From the NCBI GenBank assembly GCA_029858285.1, contig JAOUFN010000007.1:1-64000 (forward strand): 64,000 bases of DNA, in the 5' to 3' direction. A program made the position numbers and the translations under genes. Source of the stretch: Nitrospirota bacterium. GTDB taxonomy: Bacteria > Nitrospirota > JACRHL01. A model generated the notes under the pieces. It was not told the origin of the DNA, ran no database searches, and saw nothing but the letters and a program-made list of their open reading frames with translations. Shown here piece by piece: positions 1 through 9,929 of the stretch (positions are counted from its first letter, which is position 1; every line of letters begins with the position of its first letter).

Positions 1-2
1 GC

Positions 3-1223
3 GTGGATTGGCGGTCTTCGCGGTTCTGGATGCCCTATTTGCCGTACGCGGTGGGGCTGATGGTGGCCATTTCCGTCATGCCCAACATGACGAATATCTT
101 CGGCTATTTGAAGCGAGTGACCGGGGAGGAGTGGCGTCTGGCCACGGCCATTTACTGCCTGGTGGAAAACCTGCGCTTGATGGTCCTGCCCACCGGTCTG
201 ACCGTAGCCCACCCGATCGACGAAACAGTACGCATGACATCGCCTGCCACACTGTGGAGTGGTTTCATTCTTCTGGGTATGGCGGGGGCGACGGTCTGGG
301 CGGGGAGGCGTCTGCCGCTGGTGGCGTTCGGCGTGGTGTGGTACCTGCTGCTGATTATCCCCTCGACCTTTGTCCACCTGACCACGATTTTGCTGGAAAA
401 CCGCGGATATTCATCCAGTGCGGGCGTTTGCATGCTATTGGCGGCCCTGTTTTTTGCCTTGTGGGAGATGGCGGCACGTCACCGGAGTGTTTTGGCGGTG
501 ACAGGTGGCGTTGTCGTGTCCGCCTTTCTGGTAATGAGCGTGGTTCGTGAGCGGGTATGGGCCAGCAACGCCGCCCTGTGGCCAGATGCCGTGGCGCACG
601 ACCCGGATGCCTACGATGCCCGGCACAATCTGGCCACCGTGTATATGCTGGCTGGGCGGCTGGATGAGGCATCGCGGGAGTTTGAGTACCTGATCTGGAC
701 CACAGGTTCCGTGGACGCCTCCTTCAATCTGGGCCGGGTACGCGTTCGACAGGGGCGGTTTTCGGAGGCGTACCGGATTTTTGAAGAGGGTGCACGGGCA
801 GAGCCTACGAATCCCACACCTCTGTTCGAAATGGCAGCCCTGTTACGAATGCAAAACCGGGAGGATGAACTGGTTTCCATGATGCGCCACCTGGTGGAAA
901 TTCAGTTGGTCAATGAACAGAGCCGTAAATATCTGTTTCCCCGATCGTTGACCGAAACGGCGACTGAACTGGCGCGGGTGGCGGTGCGCACCGGTCGACT
1001 GGAGGATGCGGTATGGGCGGCGGATACGTTGCGCTCCCATCGTCCCGGTGAATTCGACACCGAATTGCTGACGTTGAATATCCAGTTGCTCACGAGTAAC
1101 GCCGATGGAGCCCGTGAGACACTGGAGCGCCTGCGCCAGATTTCACCACAGAACCCCCAGATGCAGAACTGGGAGAAGGCTGTTGCGCAAATGGATGCGG
1201 TGGGGCGGCAAGGCCAGCGTTGA
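3..1223 (+). CDS. TMTC-like membrane protein with C-terminal TPR repeats (5' end outside window)
   Basis: The reading frame is already open at the window edge, so the true start probably lies upstream. The first ~180 visible residues form several hydrophobic segments. The rest is soluble and helical, with tetratricopeptide-like repeats from about residue 195 (DAYDARHNLATVYMLAGRLD, then FNLGRVRVRQGRFSEAYRIF). This layout, multi-spanning membrane domain followed by TPRs, matches the bacterial relatives of TMTC O-mannosyltransferase-like proteins (GT-C fold). The following gene has the same layout and starts inside this stop codon, so the two are probably co-translated paralogues. The N-terminal motifs that would test for a glycosyltransferase are outside the window, so the enzymatic role is inference. 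Confidence 0.75.
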   Translation: MDWRSSRFWMPYLPYAVGLMVAISVMPNMTNIFGYLKRVTGEEWRLATAIYCLVENLRLMVLPTGLTVAHPIDETVRMTSPATLWSGFILLGMAGATVWAGRRLPLVAFGVVWYLLLIIPSTFVHLTTILLENRGYSSSAGVCMLLAALFFALWEMAARHRSVLAVTGGVVVSAFLVMSVVRERVWASNAALWPDAVAHDPDAYDARHNLATVYMLAGRLDEASREFEYLIWTTGSVDASFNLGRVRVRQGRFSEAYRIFEEGARAEPTNPTPLFEMAALLRMQNREDELVSMMRHLVEIQLVNEQSRKYLFPRSLTETATELARVAVRTGRLEDAVWAADTLRSHRPGEFDTELLTLNIQLLTSNADGARETLERLRQISPQNPQMQNWEKAVAQMDAVGRQGQR

Positions 1224-3040
1224 ACGGTATGTGGTCCCATCTGCGGAGTAGAGGCTGGCCGCTGGTTGTGCTGGCGGCGCTGTTGCCGTTCCTGAATGGC
1301 CTTGGTGGCGATTTTGTGTGGGACGATTTTTCGACCGTGGTGGACAACACGGCGAGCCACGGTTTTTCCCATCTGCCACAACTGCTGGGCTGGGGTGATG
1401 CCCATTTTCGCTACCGGCTTGGCCGCGATGTGTCCCAGATGCTGGACTACACGCTGGGAGGTCTCAATCCCCTCGTGTATCACCTGTTCAACATCCTGTA
1501 CCACGCGATGACCTCGTGGCTGGTATGGGTGATTGCCCGCGATATTACCGGCAGCAACCGGGCCGCACTTTGGGGGGGGGTGCTGTTTGCGGTGCATGCG
1601 GTACATACGGATGCAGTAACCTACATTTCCGGACGCCGCGATGTACTGTCCGGTTTTCTCGCGTTGGCCAGTGTCGCGGCCTTTATCCGTTACCGAGCCA
1701 GCGGTCATCGGGGCTGGTTTGTAGGGGCGGCCGTGGCAGGTCTGGCGGGTCTGCTCACCAAGGAAATGGCCGCCACGTTTCCAGCCCTATGGTTTCTGGT
1801 GGATGTGGTCCACGCCCTGCGGGACCAACCACAGCGACTATCCAGAGCTGTGGGGCAGGTGCTAAAGACGCATTGGCGTTTGTACGGTGTCGGCGGGACG
1901 GTGGCGAGCGCCTTCATTCTGTATGTGGCGCTGGTCCAGATGCCGGTAGCAATTGTGCCCCCGCACGGCGGTTCCTGGCTCGCCAACTTCATGACTGTGG
2001 CGGTGGTGTTGAGCCATGCCCTGCGGCTGCTGTTGTGGCCCACAGGGCTGATGGTGGACTACGACGGCTTTTTCACACCAGTGATCTCCTTTGCCGATCC
2101 CCGCCTTTCAGGATCCCTGATGGTCCTGGGGTTGGCCATATGGAGCGGAATTTATGCCGCCCGATTCAGCACAGCAGCCTTTTTTGCAGTGAATTGGCTG
2201 TGGATTTCCTACTTGCCGGTAATGCACATCGTTCCGCATGTCGAGCTTTTTGCGGAGCATTATTTGTATCTGCCCTCGGTGGGGTTCTGCATCCTGGCCG
2301 GGATGGGTATTTCCCGTCTGCAGGAATTCCCCCGTTTCGGACGCGTGGCAACAGTGGCAGGAATTGCAGTGTTGTTGCTGCTCTCCGCGCTCACCTGGGA
2401 CCGCAACCGCGATTTTTCCTCCCAAATCCGGGTACTGGAAGCCGAAATGAGGGTCTATCCGCATAATCTCAGAGCCATGTCCAACTTGGGCTGGAGTTAC
2501 CTGAAAGTGGGCCGCTACGCTGAAGCCCTTGGTGTGTACGAGCCCTACCTGGAGAGGGATCCCGGTGACCTGGACGTGTGGAAGAGCGGCGGACACGCTG
2601 CCATGCAAATCGGGGATGCGGCTCGATCGGCCACCATGTACGCCCGGGCCACCCAACTTGCACCCCGGGATTCAGGTGCCTGGATGGGGTTGGGCGTCGC
2701 CTTGCAATCTGTCGGAGATAAGGAGGGTGCCGAGTCCGCCTTTATCACCGGCACATCGCTGGCCCCGCAAGACTACGAACCGTGGCACAACCTGGGGGTG
2801 CTGTACGCGCTGTCACTGCGACCGGATGCCGCGCGGGATGCCTTCGAGCGCGCGTTTCAGTCTCCCAAGGCTCCGCCAAGCGCCGCACTGGACCTGTCGC
2901 AGGCCAACATTGCCTTGGGGCGCTGTCAGGAGGCTCGGGCGGTGATGATGGAAGTGGATGCCTCCGCATTGGATGTGGCAGGGCAAAAACGATTCGTCAT
3001 GCTGGGAGAAAGGTGGCGCAACCGCTGCGAAAGCCGCTGA
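1220..3040 (+). CDS. TMTC-like GT-C membrane protein with TPR domain
   Basis: This 606-residue protein has a multi-pass membrane domain (residues ~12-390) followed by TPR repeats (~395-560). Two features are characteristic of TMTC/PMT-like GT-C proteins: an aspartate pair in the first extracytoplasmic loop (FVWDD, residues 32-36) and the later ISGRRDVLSG stretch near residue 136. Family members transfer sugars from lipid carriers to exported proteins, and that is the inferred role here. The TTG start at 1220 overlaps the preceding stop by 4 bp; an ATG lies 9 bp further in at 1229. It heads a run with an outer-membrane barrel, a giant lipoprotein and three glycosyltransferases, which suggests modification of a surface protein or glycan. 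Confidence 0.8.
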   Translation: MNGMWSHLRSRGWPLVVLAALLPFLNGLGGDFVWDDFSTVVDNTASHGFSHLPQLLGWGDAHFRYRLGRDVSQMLDYTLGGLNPLVYHLFNILYHAMTSWLVWVIARDITGSNRAALWGGVLFAVHAVHTDAVTYISGRRDVLSGFLALASVAAFIRYRASGHRGWFVGAAVAGLAGLLTKEMAATFPALWFLVDVVHALRDQPQRLSRAVGQVLKTHWRLYGVGGTVASAFILYVALVQMPVAIVPPHGGSWLANFMTVAVVLSHALRLLLWPTGLMVDYDGFFTPVISFADPRLSGSLMVLGLAIWSGIYAARFSTAAFFAVNWLWISYLPVMHIVPHVELFAEHYLYLPSVGFCILAGMGISRLQEFPRFGRVATVAGIAVLLLLSALTWDRNRDFSSQIRVLEAEMRVYPHNLRAMSNLGWSYLKVGRYAEALGVYEPYLERDPGDLDVWKSGGHAAMQIGDAARSATMYARATQLAPRDSGAWMGLGVALQSVGDKEGAESAFITGTSLAPQDYEPWHNLGVLYALSLRPDAARDAFERAFQSPKAPPSAALDLSQANIALGRCQEARAVMMEVDASALDVAGQKRFVMLGERWRNRCESR

Positions 3041-3246
3041 CCGAGCACTATCCGGACTTTCCAAAGGGGTAGGTCCAAAAATGGAACTGTTTTTGCTTCC
3101 ATTCCCTGTGCAGAGTGTGTTCCTGTGCTGTGAATTTGCTGCGTGTGAAGTTTAACCATTTGAAAATAAACGGTAAAACGGGGTTTTCTGCGCCGCCATT
3201 GCACGCCTGTGCCAAAAATATGGTATGCCAGCGTCCGGGCAGGTTG

Positions 3247-4869
3247 ATGGAGGGGGGAAGCCGGACTCCGAAAAGCGTGCGGTGGATTCCTCTTTTTTCC
3301 TCACCCACGCACGGTCAGGCATTCTTGTGGGTGGTGGCCATGTGGGCCCTGGCCATATTCATTCCCGGTACTTCTGCGGCCGTGTCACTACGGGCACCCG
3401 CCGCGGTATCAACCAACCCGAAGGCTCTGGCAGAAACCGGGGGACTGACGCAGGAGCCGGCTTCCCCTAACGGGAGTGCGGTGGCAGGACCGGGAGTAGT
3501 GGGGCGTCTGCTGGAAGCATCCGGCACCAGTGTTACTGGCTACCTGCGCAATGAAACCGCGTATCGATACATTAATCCGGTTTCTTTTTCAAAAGTACTC
3601 ACGGTCATCCGGATGGAGACCACCACCCCAATCGGCGACCGCATGGAACTGCGACTTGTGCCGCGGGTGAGCTACGACTCGGTGTACGACCTGGAAGACG
3701 TGGATACCATTCACCCCCGCCACGGACCTACTACCATTCTCACCACAGAACAAACCCCCGGCCTGGTCGACCAGTTGACTGCGGACAATGTGCGCTTGGT
3801 AGAAGTGGTGCAGGTGGAAAAGGAACTGCGCGAGTGGTTTCTGGATATCCATTTTGCCGCCTCTGACCTTCGGGTGGGGCGTCAGATTGTGCGCTGGGGC
3901 GTGGTGGAAGGCGCGCGAGTGACGGATGAGGTTAATCCCCTTGATTTCAAGGAATTTATTCTGCGAGACGTGGTGGATCGGTACGTCCCGCTGATGATGG
4001 CAAAATACGATTACTATTTGCCAAATTCCAGTATGCAACTCTTGTGGATTCCTGAGGTGCAACCCCACCTGCCGGCTCCGGTAGGGACCGAATTCGAGCA
4101 GTTTCAGTATCTTCCCGGGCTACGGGTCCCCCGAAGCGGAATTTCCAATGCCGAATACGGAGCGCGCTACAGTTTCAGCCTTGTGGGTGCCGACCTGTCC
4201 CTGAGTTACCTGGACACCTGGGACGACTTTCCAGCGGCGTTTCGATCGGTACGCGGGGTAGGGGCGACCGCCGAATTTGGTGTGACCCCCACTGTGGATT
4301 TCGTGCCCGCTCCGCCACGCTTGCACATCCCGGGCATCAGCTTCTCCCGGGCCCTGGGGCCGTTCATCTGGAGTGGTGAGGCCGCCTATGTGAACAACAA
4401 GGTGTTCGGCACCTTCCTGGCCAAAAACGTGGTGCTGCCACCGGAAGCCTTGCTGGGATCCCTTCAGCGGGACTACTACAAGTGGGCCGCGAACGTGGAT
4501 TTCACCTATTTTGGTATTGATTTTTCCCTGCAATTCCTGCGCGCCACGATCATTGATTACCACCCGGCGATCATTGCCGACCGTGTGGACACGGTACACT
4601 CGGCATTCATTCGCAAGACCTTCCTGGACAACATCGTGACCGCCCAGATGTTGGCGATCCATTTTATCAATGACGCTGAATGGGTCATCCGTCCGCGCCT
4701 GGATGTGCTGATGACCCAAAAGGTCAAACTGTCGGTGGGTGCGGATGTCATGGCAGGGGACATAGCGGATACGGGACCACGGGGAGAGCCGCTGCCCGGA
4801 CAATTTCACTTTGCAGGTTTTTTCCAGAACAGTTCACGGATGTATGTGGAACTCTCTTACCAATTTTAG
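3247..4869 (+). CDS. Outer-membrane beta-barrel protein, DUF1302-like
   Basis: The protein is about 540 residues. I chose the ATG at 3247 because it places a signal peptide close to the N-terminus (hydrophobic AMWALAIFIPGTSAA). The frame is open upstream, with an alternative ATG at 3220. The mature part is rich in alternating strands. It carries LRVGRQIVRWG followed by DEVNPLDFKEF, resembling the GRQ..WG...NP.D signature of DUF1302 outer-membrane proteins, and it ends in an aromatic residue (YQF), as outer-membrane barrels do. DUF1302 proteins often accompany export systems, but their substrate is unknown. The gene overlaps the start of the downstream giant lipoprotein, so the two surface proteins are translationally linked. 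Confidence 0.65.
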   Translation: MEGGSRTPKSVRWIPLFSSPTHGQAFLWVVAMWALAIFIPGTSAAVSLRAPAAVSTNPKALAETGGLTQEPASPNGSAVAGPGVVGRLLEASGTSVTGYLRNETAYRYINPVSFSKVLTVIRMETTTPIGDRMELRLVPRVSYDSVYDLEDVDTIHPRHGPTTILTTEQTPGLVDQLTADNVRLVEVVQVEKELREWFLDIHFAASDLRVGRQIVRWGVVEGARVTDEVNPLDFKEFILRDVVDRYVPLMMAKYDYYLPNSSMQLLWIPEVQPHLPAPVGTEFEQFQYLPGLRVPRSGISNAEYGARYSFSLVGADLSLSYLDTWDDFPAAFRSVRGVGATAEFGVTPTVDFVPAPPRLHIPGISFSRALGPFIWSGEAAYVNNKVFGTFLAKNVVLPPEALLGSLQRDYYKWAANVDFTYFGIDFSLQFLRATIIDYHPAIIADRVDTVHSAFIRKTFLDNIVTAQMLAIHFINDAEWVIRPRLDVLMTQKVKLSVGADVMAGDIADTGPRGEPLPGQFHFAGFFQNSSRMYVELSYQF

Positions 4870-7800
4870 CCATATCCTCCGCGCAGGCCGATCTCTGTGG
4901 GCGGCCGCCCTGTGCGCGTGCTTGGCTCTGATGACCACGGGCTGCGGAGCTGCGCCGTTTCCGGGCAGCCCGGCCGCTTCCGGTGTGCGCGATGTGCCGT
5001 TTGTGGACACCTATAACTTTGATTTCCCGACCGGGAGCGCCAACCACGGCAGCAAGGATGGGCGAGATACCAGCGGCAACCTGCGCGTGTTCTCCGCCGC
5101 TGATTTGGCCAACCTGCTCTCTGCGGCCAACGTCTCCACCGAACTGAGCGGCGGCGTGATTAGCGGCTACACGCTGTTTGGGACGGCAGTGGAACGGGTG
5201 ATCCTGCAGGCCCGCGATTTTGATGGCAACGTGTTGCCGGACGTATTTTACAACGGCTTGGGTGGTGTGCCCGATTTCGGCGCCGAGGAGGGCACAACCT
5301 CCCAAGGGACGTTTACCATCTTCAACGTCCCTCCCGGGGAGACGTTTCTGATCGCCTCCCATGGGGGAATCGGGATGGGACGGGTATCGGCATTTGCACG
5401 TGGCATTTCGGTCAAGGCGGTGGACGTTGTGCCACTGGTCGTGGCTCAGATTGGCGTGACTGGTGCCATTGCGGACTGGACCACCGGATTGAATGTGTTT
5501 CCGGTGACCATCACCGGAATGGGGCTGCAGTCCGATTCCCGTTTCTCTGACGATCAGGGGCACCTGGATGTGACTCCACTGGTGGGTTACCGGTTCGTGT
5601 TGCCCGCCGGCAGCGAATTTTTGATCCAGCAACAGGCCGCAGGGTATCTTCCCACCTACCAGATGGTGAATACATACCTGACTGACCTGAACGGGGCAGT
5701 GGACCTGACGCGTGACTTTTTCATGGTCTCGCAAAGTACGGTGACCAGATGGCTTGCCCAGGCGGGAATTAACCGCATCCCCGGCACCGGTATGATTGCC
5801 GGCAGGGTGATGTCCGGAGACAGTTCCCAGCCACATGGGCGCCTGGCTTTTTACACCTTCGATGGTACCCCCGTGGGAGAGTACCGTATGGGACTCAGCG
5901 TACTGGCCAACCCAGGCACCCCAAGCGCGGAAGACCTCGTCTATTTCGTAGCCTTCAACCTCCCTCCTGGTCCTGTTTTTACGCGTGCCAGCGCCTATCA
6001 CGTGAGCAGTGGCTTTGAGGTGATGATGGCGGGAGGCAGTGTAACGGAGGTGCTGGCCGATTCGGTTACCCTGGAGGACATCAAGCTAGCGGGCTCCCAG
6101 TCGGCAGATACACCGGGCGGCACCACCGAGGTTACCCTGCGCGGCACGATTACCCTGTCCGATCTGGCCACAGTGGTGAAGGATGTGGTGGTGGATGTGG
6201 GGGGGTATCCCGGCGGTCCTGGTCGTTACGACGGTCCGGTGCGCTCCCGGACGGTTTTTACAGGTGATGAGTATTCGGTGCTCGCACAGCAGCGGGTATC
6301 ACCCACCGATCCTTACGACCTGACCCAGTCCAATTTGCCGATCAAGGGTGACTATGTGGTACGGGTAGCCAACCTGCCGGGCCAGTCGCACTATGTGGAT
6401 ACCTACCAATACATCGACACCCGCACCGCCCAGCCGCTACCGGATGGCAGCGCCGAACTGGTCTGGAATCTCCAGGTGTTCTCCCGTACCGAGGTGGAGG
6501 CCATGGCCGCAGTGGCCGGAGTGCAACTTGATCCTGGCAGGGGTGTGCTGGTTGGAAGGGTGATCGACGTCCTCAGTGGTAACACCGCTCAGAATATCCG
6601 GCTTACCGTGTATAACCAGGATGGCATTCCCGTGGGTGACATGCGTTACCTGGATCTGGTCGGGCTACCGCAACGGCTGGATTCCACCTCCCTCCAGGGT
6701 GAATTCATGGTATTCAACGTACCGCCCGGGTTGGTTCTGATCCAGGTCACATCCGCCAATGATACCGGCAGCCTCACCACACGCGTCTATCCTGGCGGTG
6801 TCACCGCAGTTGGTGTCCTTCCCGTGGGCGACGCACCCGAGGAAATAACCTCCATATCCGGAACCCTGTTCGACCTGAAGGGCAAAGCGCCGGTGGCAGG
6901 GGCGGAGGTAATGTACCGCGGTGAACCGTCGCGGGATCCAAGCGTGCGTTCTGGATACCTGACCGGGTTGACGGACACCCTCGGAAATTTCAGCGCCAAG
7001 TTACGGATATTCGGTGATTTCATCGTCTCGGCCACACCGGGGAGTGGCTACTTCAGAACCCATAATCTGGGGGTCCAGACAGGGCTGAGAGAACAAACCA
7101 GAGAGAATTTGTGGGCCCTGTCACGACAACATGTGCAACAAATGGAGCAGCAACTCGCGGCGGCCGGTAAGAGCGTAGTCCAGGACGCTGCCCGGGGCAT
7201 TGTGGTGGGAGAGGTGCAAGCCCGTTCCTGGCTCAATCGGCCCGGTGACTCCTGGACGATACAGTCCGGGGTGTTGGGCCCCACCGCCATTGCCTCCTCA
7301 CTGATGAACGGCGATTACATTCCAGACATGCTGGTGGCCAACGGCGATTCTGACGACGTTTCAGTGTTCTTCGGTAATCAGGAGGGCACTTTTGACTTTG
7401 CCGGCTCCTACCCGGTTGGTCTTAGTCCTATTGATCTGCTGGGCATGGATGTCAATGCGGACGGTGTGGGGGACATTCTGGTGCTTGACCAGGGCGCCCT
7501 GTCGGGCGACGTGCGGGTATTGATGGGGACCATCCGCGGATCCTTCCGCGAGGAACGCAGTCGACGCCTGTTTACAGGCAACGCCCCCGTTGCCATGAGC
7601 CTGGGCGATATGGATGGGGACGGTCTGGCGGATGATCTGGTGGTGCTGAACGGAGGGGGAACCCCTTCCCTGTCGGTGTATTTTCGCAACGACGAGCGTC
7701 GTTTCGTGGAGGCACCCTATTCCCCCACCCCCATTGCCGGAAACGGCCCGAGCGCGCTCCAGGTCCTTGATATTCACCCCGTGGTGAGTGATGCCGGGCG

Positions 7801-8821
7801 TCTGCGCGGTTCCAAGGTTCTGGATGACGTGATTGTGGCAATGGAGGGGTCGGACACCATTGAGAGCTATGCCAATATTGGTACGGAGTTGTATCGGGAG
7901 ACGCCAGTGTTCCTGGCCTCGGGTACATTGCCTTCCGACGTGCTGCGCATCGATATCAACTTCGACGGCGTGCTGGATACAGACCGCAGCCTGGAGTTTG
8001 TAGTGCTCAGCCGGGGCCTGAATGAGGTACAAGTGCTGCATCAGGATGCCGCAGGGTTGGTCACCCAGCTGGCTCCTCCGGTGCAGCTTGACGCCGGTTG
8101 CAACGCCCGCAAACTGAAGTTGACACCGGTCAACGAAGACGGTTGGGCCGACCTGCTGGTGCTGTGCAACGGGACCGGTACGGCGGCCGTCTATCTGGGC
8201 AAGAGACAAGGCCAGTTTATCCCCTGGCAATGTGCCAGTGGCTGCCGTCGACCAGCTCTGACCGTGGGTAGTGGCCCTTCCGATATCGTGGTGTCGAACT
8301 TCGACAGCCGCCAGGGCGCCGACCTTGTGGTCGCCAACCGGTTGAGTCATTCCCTGTCGGTGTTTTCATCAGTTACCACCCCTTTGCAGGGGGTGCCCGT
8401 AACGGTGGCGGATCTGGATGGTAATCCGGTGCCGGACCTGTATTACCTGGATGATTTCGGCAACATACTTCCAACCGATACAATGACCAGCAGTTCCGGT
8501 CGGTTTGTGGCCTTCAACGTGCCGCCTGGAAGTGCGTGGGTGGTGGCCAGAGATGGGGACAACGGCGATCGACGACTGGTTGTTTTGCCGGGAGAGGCCA
8601 CCTATTCAACCCTCCTGACCATTGCCGGATCGCCGCCGCCGATCGTTCTGGAGGGCACGGTCAGTGATGCGGTGGGAGCGGCGCAGGAGGGTATCGAACT
8701 GCAGTTCTCCGGGACTGGCATCTCCGTCATCAGCGCCAACGATGTGTCGGCCAACGGAGGATACAGCGTGACTCTCCCCACGAATTTCGGCGAAACCGTG
8801 GTAAGGTTGCGCCAGCCATGA
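4844..8821 (+). CDS. Giant surface lipoprotein with repeated FNVPPG modules and FG-GAP/VCBS-like repeats
   Basis: This protein of about 1325 residues has a lipoprotein signal ending in LALMTTGCG, so Cys is the expected lipidation site. Four modules resembling carboxypeptidase-regulatory/SdrD-like beta sandwiches each end in FNVPPG or FNLPPG followed by a self-reporting strand; the motifs lie at nt 5321-5338, 5954-5971, 6713-6730 and 8513-8530. Between the third and fourth copies (nt ~7300-8350) sit FG-GAP/VCBS-like repeats with calcium-loop patterns such as DVNADGVGD, DMDGDGLADD and DINFDGVLD. The ATG at 4844 lies inside the 3' end of the barrel gene; a TTG at 4811 is in frame. I infer an outer-surface adhesin or scaffold, possibly the acceptor of the neighbouring glycosyltransferases. 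No enzymatic domain is recognised. Confidence 0.7.
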   Translation: MWNSLTNFSHILRAGRSLWAAALCACLALMTTGCGAAPFPGSPAASGVRDVPFVDTYNFDFPTGSANHGSKDGRDTSGNLRVFSAADLANLLSAANVSTELSGGVISGYTLFGTAVERVILQARDFDGNVLPDVFYNGLGGVPDFGAEEGTTSQGTFTIFNVPPGETFLIASHGGIGMGRVSAFARGISVKAVDVVPLVVAQIGVTGAIADWTTGLNVFPVTITGMGLQSDSRFSDDQGHLDVTPLVGYRFVLPAGSEFLIQQQAAGYLPTYQMVNTYLTDLNGAVDLTRDFFMVSQSTVTRWLAQAGINRIPGTGMIAGRVMSGDSSQPHGRLAFYTFDGTPVGEYRMGLSVLANPGTPSAEDLVYFVAFNLPPGPVFTRASAYHVSSGFEVMMAGGSVTEVLADSVTLEDIKLAGSQSADTPGGTTEVTLRGTITLSDLATVVKDVVVDVGGYPGGPGRYDGPVRSRTVFTGDEYSVLAQQRVSPTDPYDLTQSNLPIKGDYVVRVANLPGQSHYVDTYQYIDTRTAQPLPDGSAELVWNLQVFSRTEVEAMAAVAGVQLDPGRGVLVGRVIDVLSGNTAQNIRLTVYNQDGIPVGDMRYLDLVGLPQRLDSTSLQGEFMVFNVPPGLVLIQVTSANDTGSLTTRVYPGGVTAVGVLPVGDAPEEITSISGTLFDLKGKAPVAGAEVMYRGEPSRDPSVRSGYLTGLTDTLGNFSAKLRIFGDFIVSATPGSGYFRTHNLGVQTGLREQTRENLWALSRQHVQQMEQQLAAAGKSVVQDAARGIVVGEVQARSWLNRPGDSWTIQSGVLGPTAIASSLMNGDYIPDMLVANGDSDDVSVFFGNQEGTFDFAGSYPVGLSPIDLLGMDVNADGVGDILVLDQGALSGDVRVLMGTIRGSFREERSRRLFTGNAPVAMSLGDMDGDGLADDLVVLNGGGTPSLSVYFRNDERRFVEAPYSPTPIAGNGPSALQVLDIHPVVSDAGRLRGSKVLDDVIVAMEGSDTIESYANIGTELYRETPVFLASGTLPSDVLRIDINFDGVLDTDRSLEFVVLSRGLNEVQVLHQDAAGLVTQLAPPVQLDAGCNARKLKLTPVNEDGWADLLVLCNGTGTAAVYLGKRQGQFIPWQCASGCRRPALTVGSGPSDIVVSNFDSRQGADLVVANRLSHSLSVFSSVTTPLQGVPVTVADLDGNPVPDLYYLDDFGNILPTDTMTSSSGRFVAFNVPPGSAWVVARDGDNGDRRLVVLPGEATYSTLLTIAGSPPPIVLEGTVSDAVGAAQEGIELQFSGTGISVISANDVSANGGYSVTLPTNFGETVVRLRQP

Positions 8822-8927
8822 TCGTGGTGGCATCTTACTTCGGGAAGGTAGGCCGGGCGGCCCCAGACCCCGTTGACAATTCGGTGTGTGCCGGTATGTG
8901 GCTGTGTGAAAAATCCCCGCGTGGCTG

Positions 8928-9929
8928 GTGAATGTTGTGCGAATTTCGTCCCCTGTCAAGCTGATCATCCAGATTCCATGCCTGAACGAAGAGCAGACGC
9001 TACCGCAAACCGTGGCGGACCTGCCACGTTCCATCCCCGGGGTGGACCGCATCGAACTGCTGGTAATCGATGACGGTTCTACCGATCGGACCCCGGAAGT
9101 TGCTCGCGAGTTGGGCGTGCATCACCTCATCCGCTTTACCGCCAACAAAGGGCTGGCGCGCGCGTTCTCCGCAGGAATCGAGTTTTCCCTGGCAAACGGT
9201 GCCGACATTATTGTCAATACGGACGCCGACAACCAGTACTGTGGCGCCGACGTGGAAAAGCTGATCCGACCGGTGCTGGAAGGCAAGGCCGATATTGTCA
9301 TCGGCGACCGCGAACCGCAGACCATCGCACATTTTTCCTTCGTCAAAAAACGTCTTCAGTACTGGGGTAGTTGGGTGGTCCGGCAACTTTCCGGCACAGA
9401 CATTCCGGATACCACTTCCGGTTTTCGTGCCTACAGTCGGGAGGCTGCGTTGCACCTGAACGTGGTGTCGGAGTTTACCTATACACTGGAAACCATCATC
9501 CAGGCCGGCAAGCTGTCGATGACCATTACCCACGTGCCGGTGCGCACCAATCCGGAACTGCGCAAGAGCCGCCTGTTCCGATCTATTCCGGGTTACCTGA
9601 AACGCTCGGCTGCAACCATCCTGCGCGTGTACACCATGTACGAGCCGCTCAAGATGTTTTCCTATCTGGGAGGGGGATTGATTGCCGCCGGCCTGGTACC
9701 GGGGCTGCGTTACCTTTATCTGTACGCCATCGGCGAAGGGGTGGGCCATGTGCAGTCGGTGGTTGCGGCGGCGGTGCTGATCATCCTCGGGTTCCAGGTG
9801 CTGGTGCTCGGGGTGCTGGCCGACCTGATCGGCAGCAACCGCAAGCTGACCGAGAAACTCCTGTATCTCTCCCGCAAGGTAGCCTACCAATCTCCGTCAG
9901 AAACTCCACAGTCGGAGAAAAAATCATGA
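8928..9929 (+). CDS. Family-2 glycosyltransferase, DPM1-like, with C-terminal membrane helices
   Basis: A 333-residue GT2 enzyme. The N-terminal GT-A domain shows IIQIPCLNEEQTLP, VIDDGSTDRT and a metal-binding NTDADNQY (DxD) motif. The C-terminal ~100 residues hold two hydrophobic helices (around residues 243-295). Dolichol/polyprenyl-phosphate mannosyl- and glucosyltransferases share this build and make lipid-linked sugar donors. That would supply the TMTC-like GT-C proteins upstream, which use such donors, but the sugar cannot be read from sequence. The GTG start is at 8928 and its stop overlaps the next gene by 4 bp (ATGA). Confidence 0.85.
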   Translation: MNVVRISSPVKLIIQIPCLNEEQTLPQTVADLPRSIPGVDRIELLVIDDGSTDRTPEVARELGVHHLIRFTANKGLARAFSAGIEFSLANGADIIVNTDADNQYCGADVEKLIRPVLEGKADIVIGDREPQTIAHFSFVKKRLQYWGSWVVRQLSGTDIPDTTSGFRAYSREAALHLNVVSEFTYTLETIIQAGKLSMTITHVPVRTNPELRKSRLFRSIPGYLKRSAATILRVYTMYEPLKMFSYLGGGLIAAGLVPGLRYLYLYAIGEGVGHVQSVVAAAVLIILGFQVLVLGVLADLIGSNRKLTEKLLYLSRKVAYQSPSETPQSEKKS

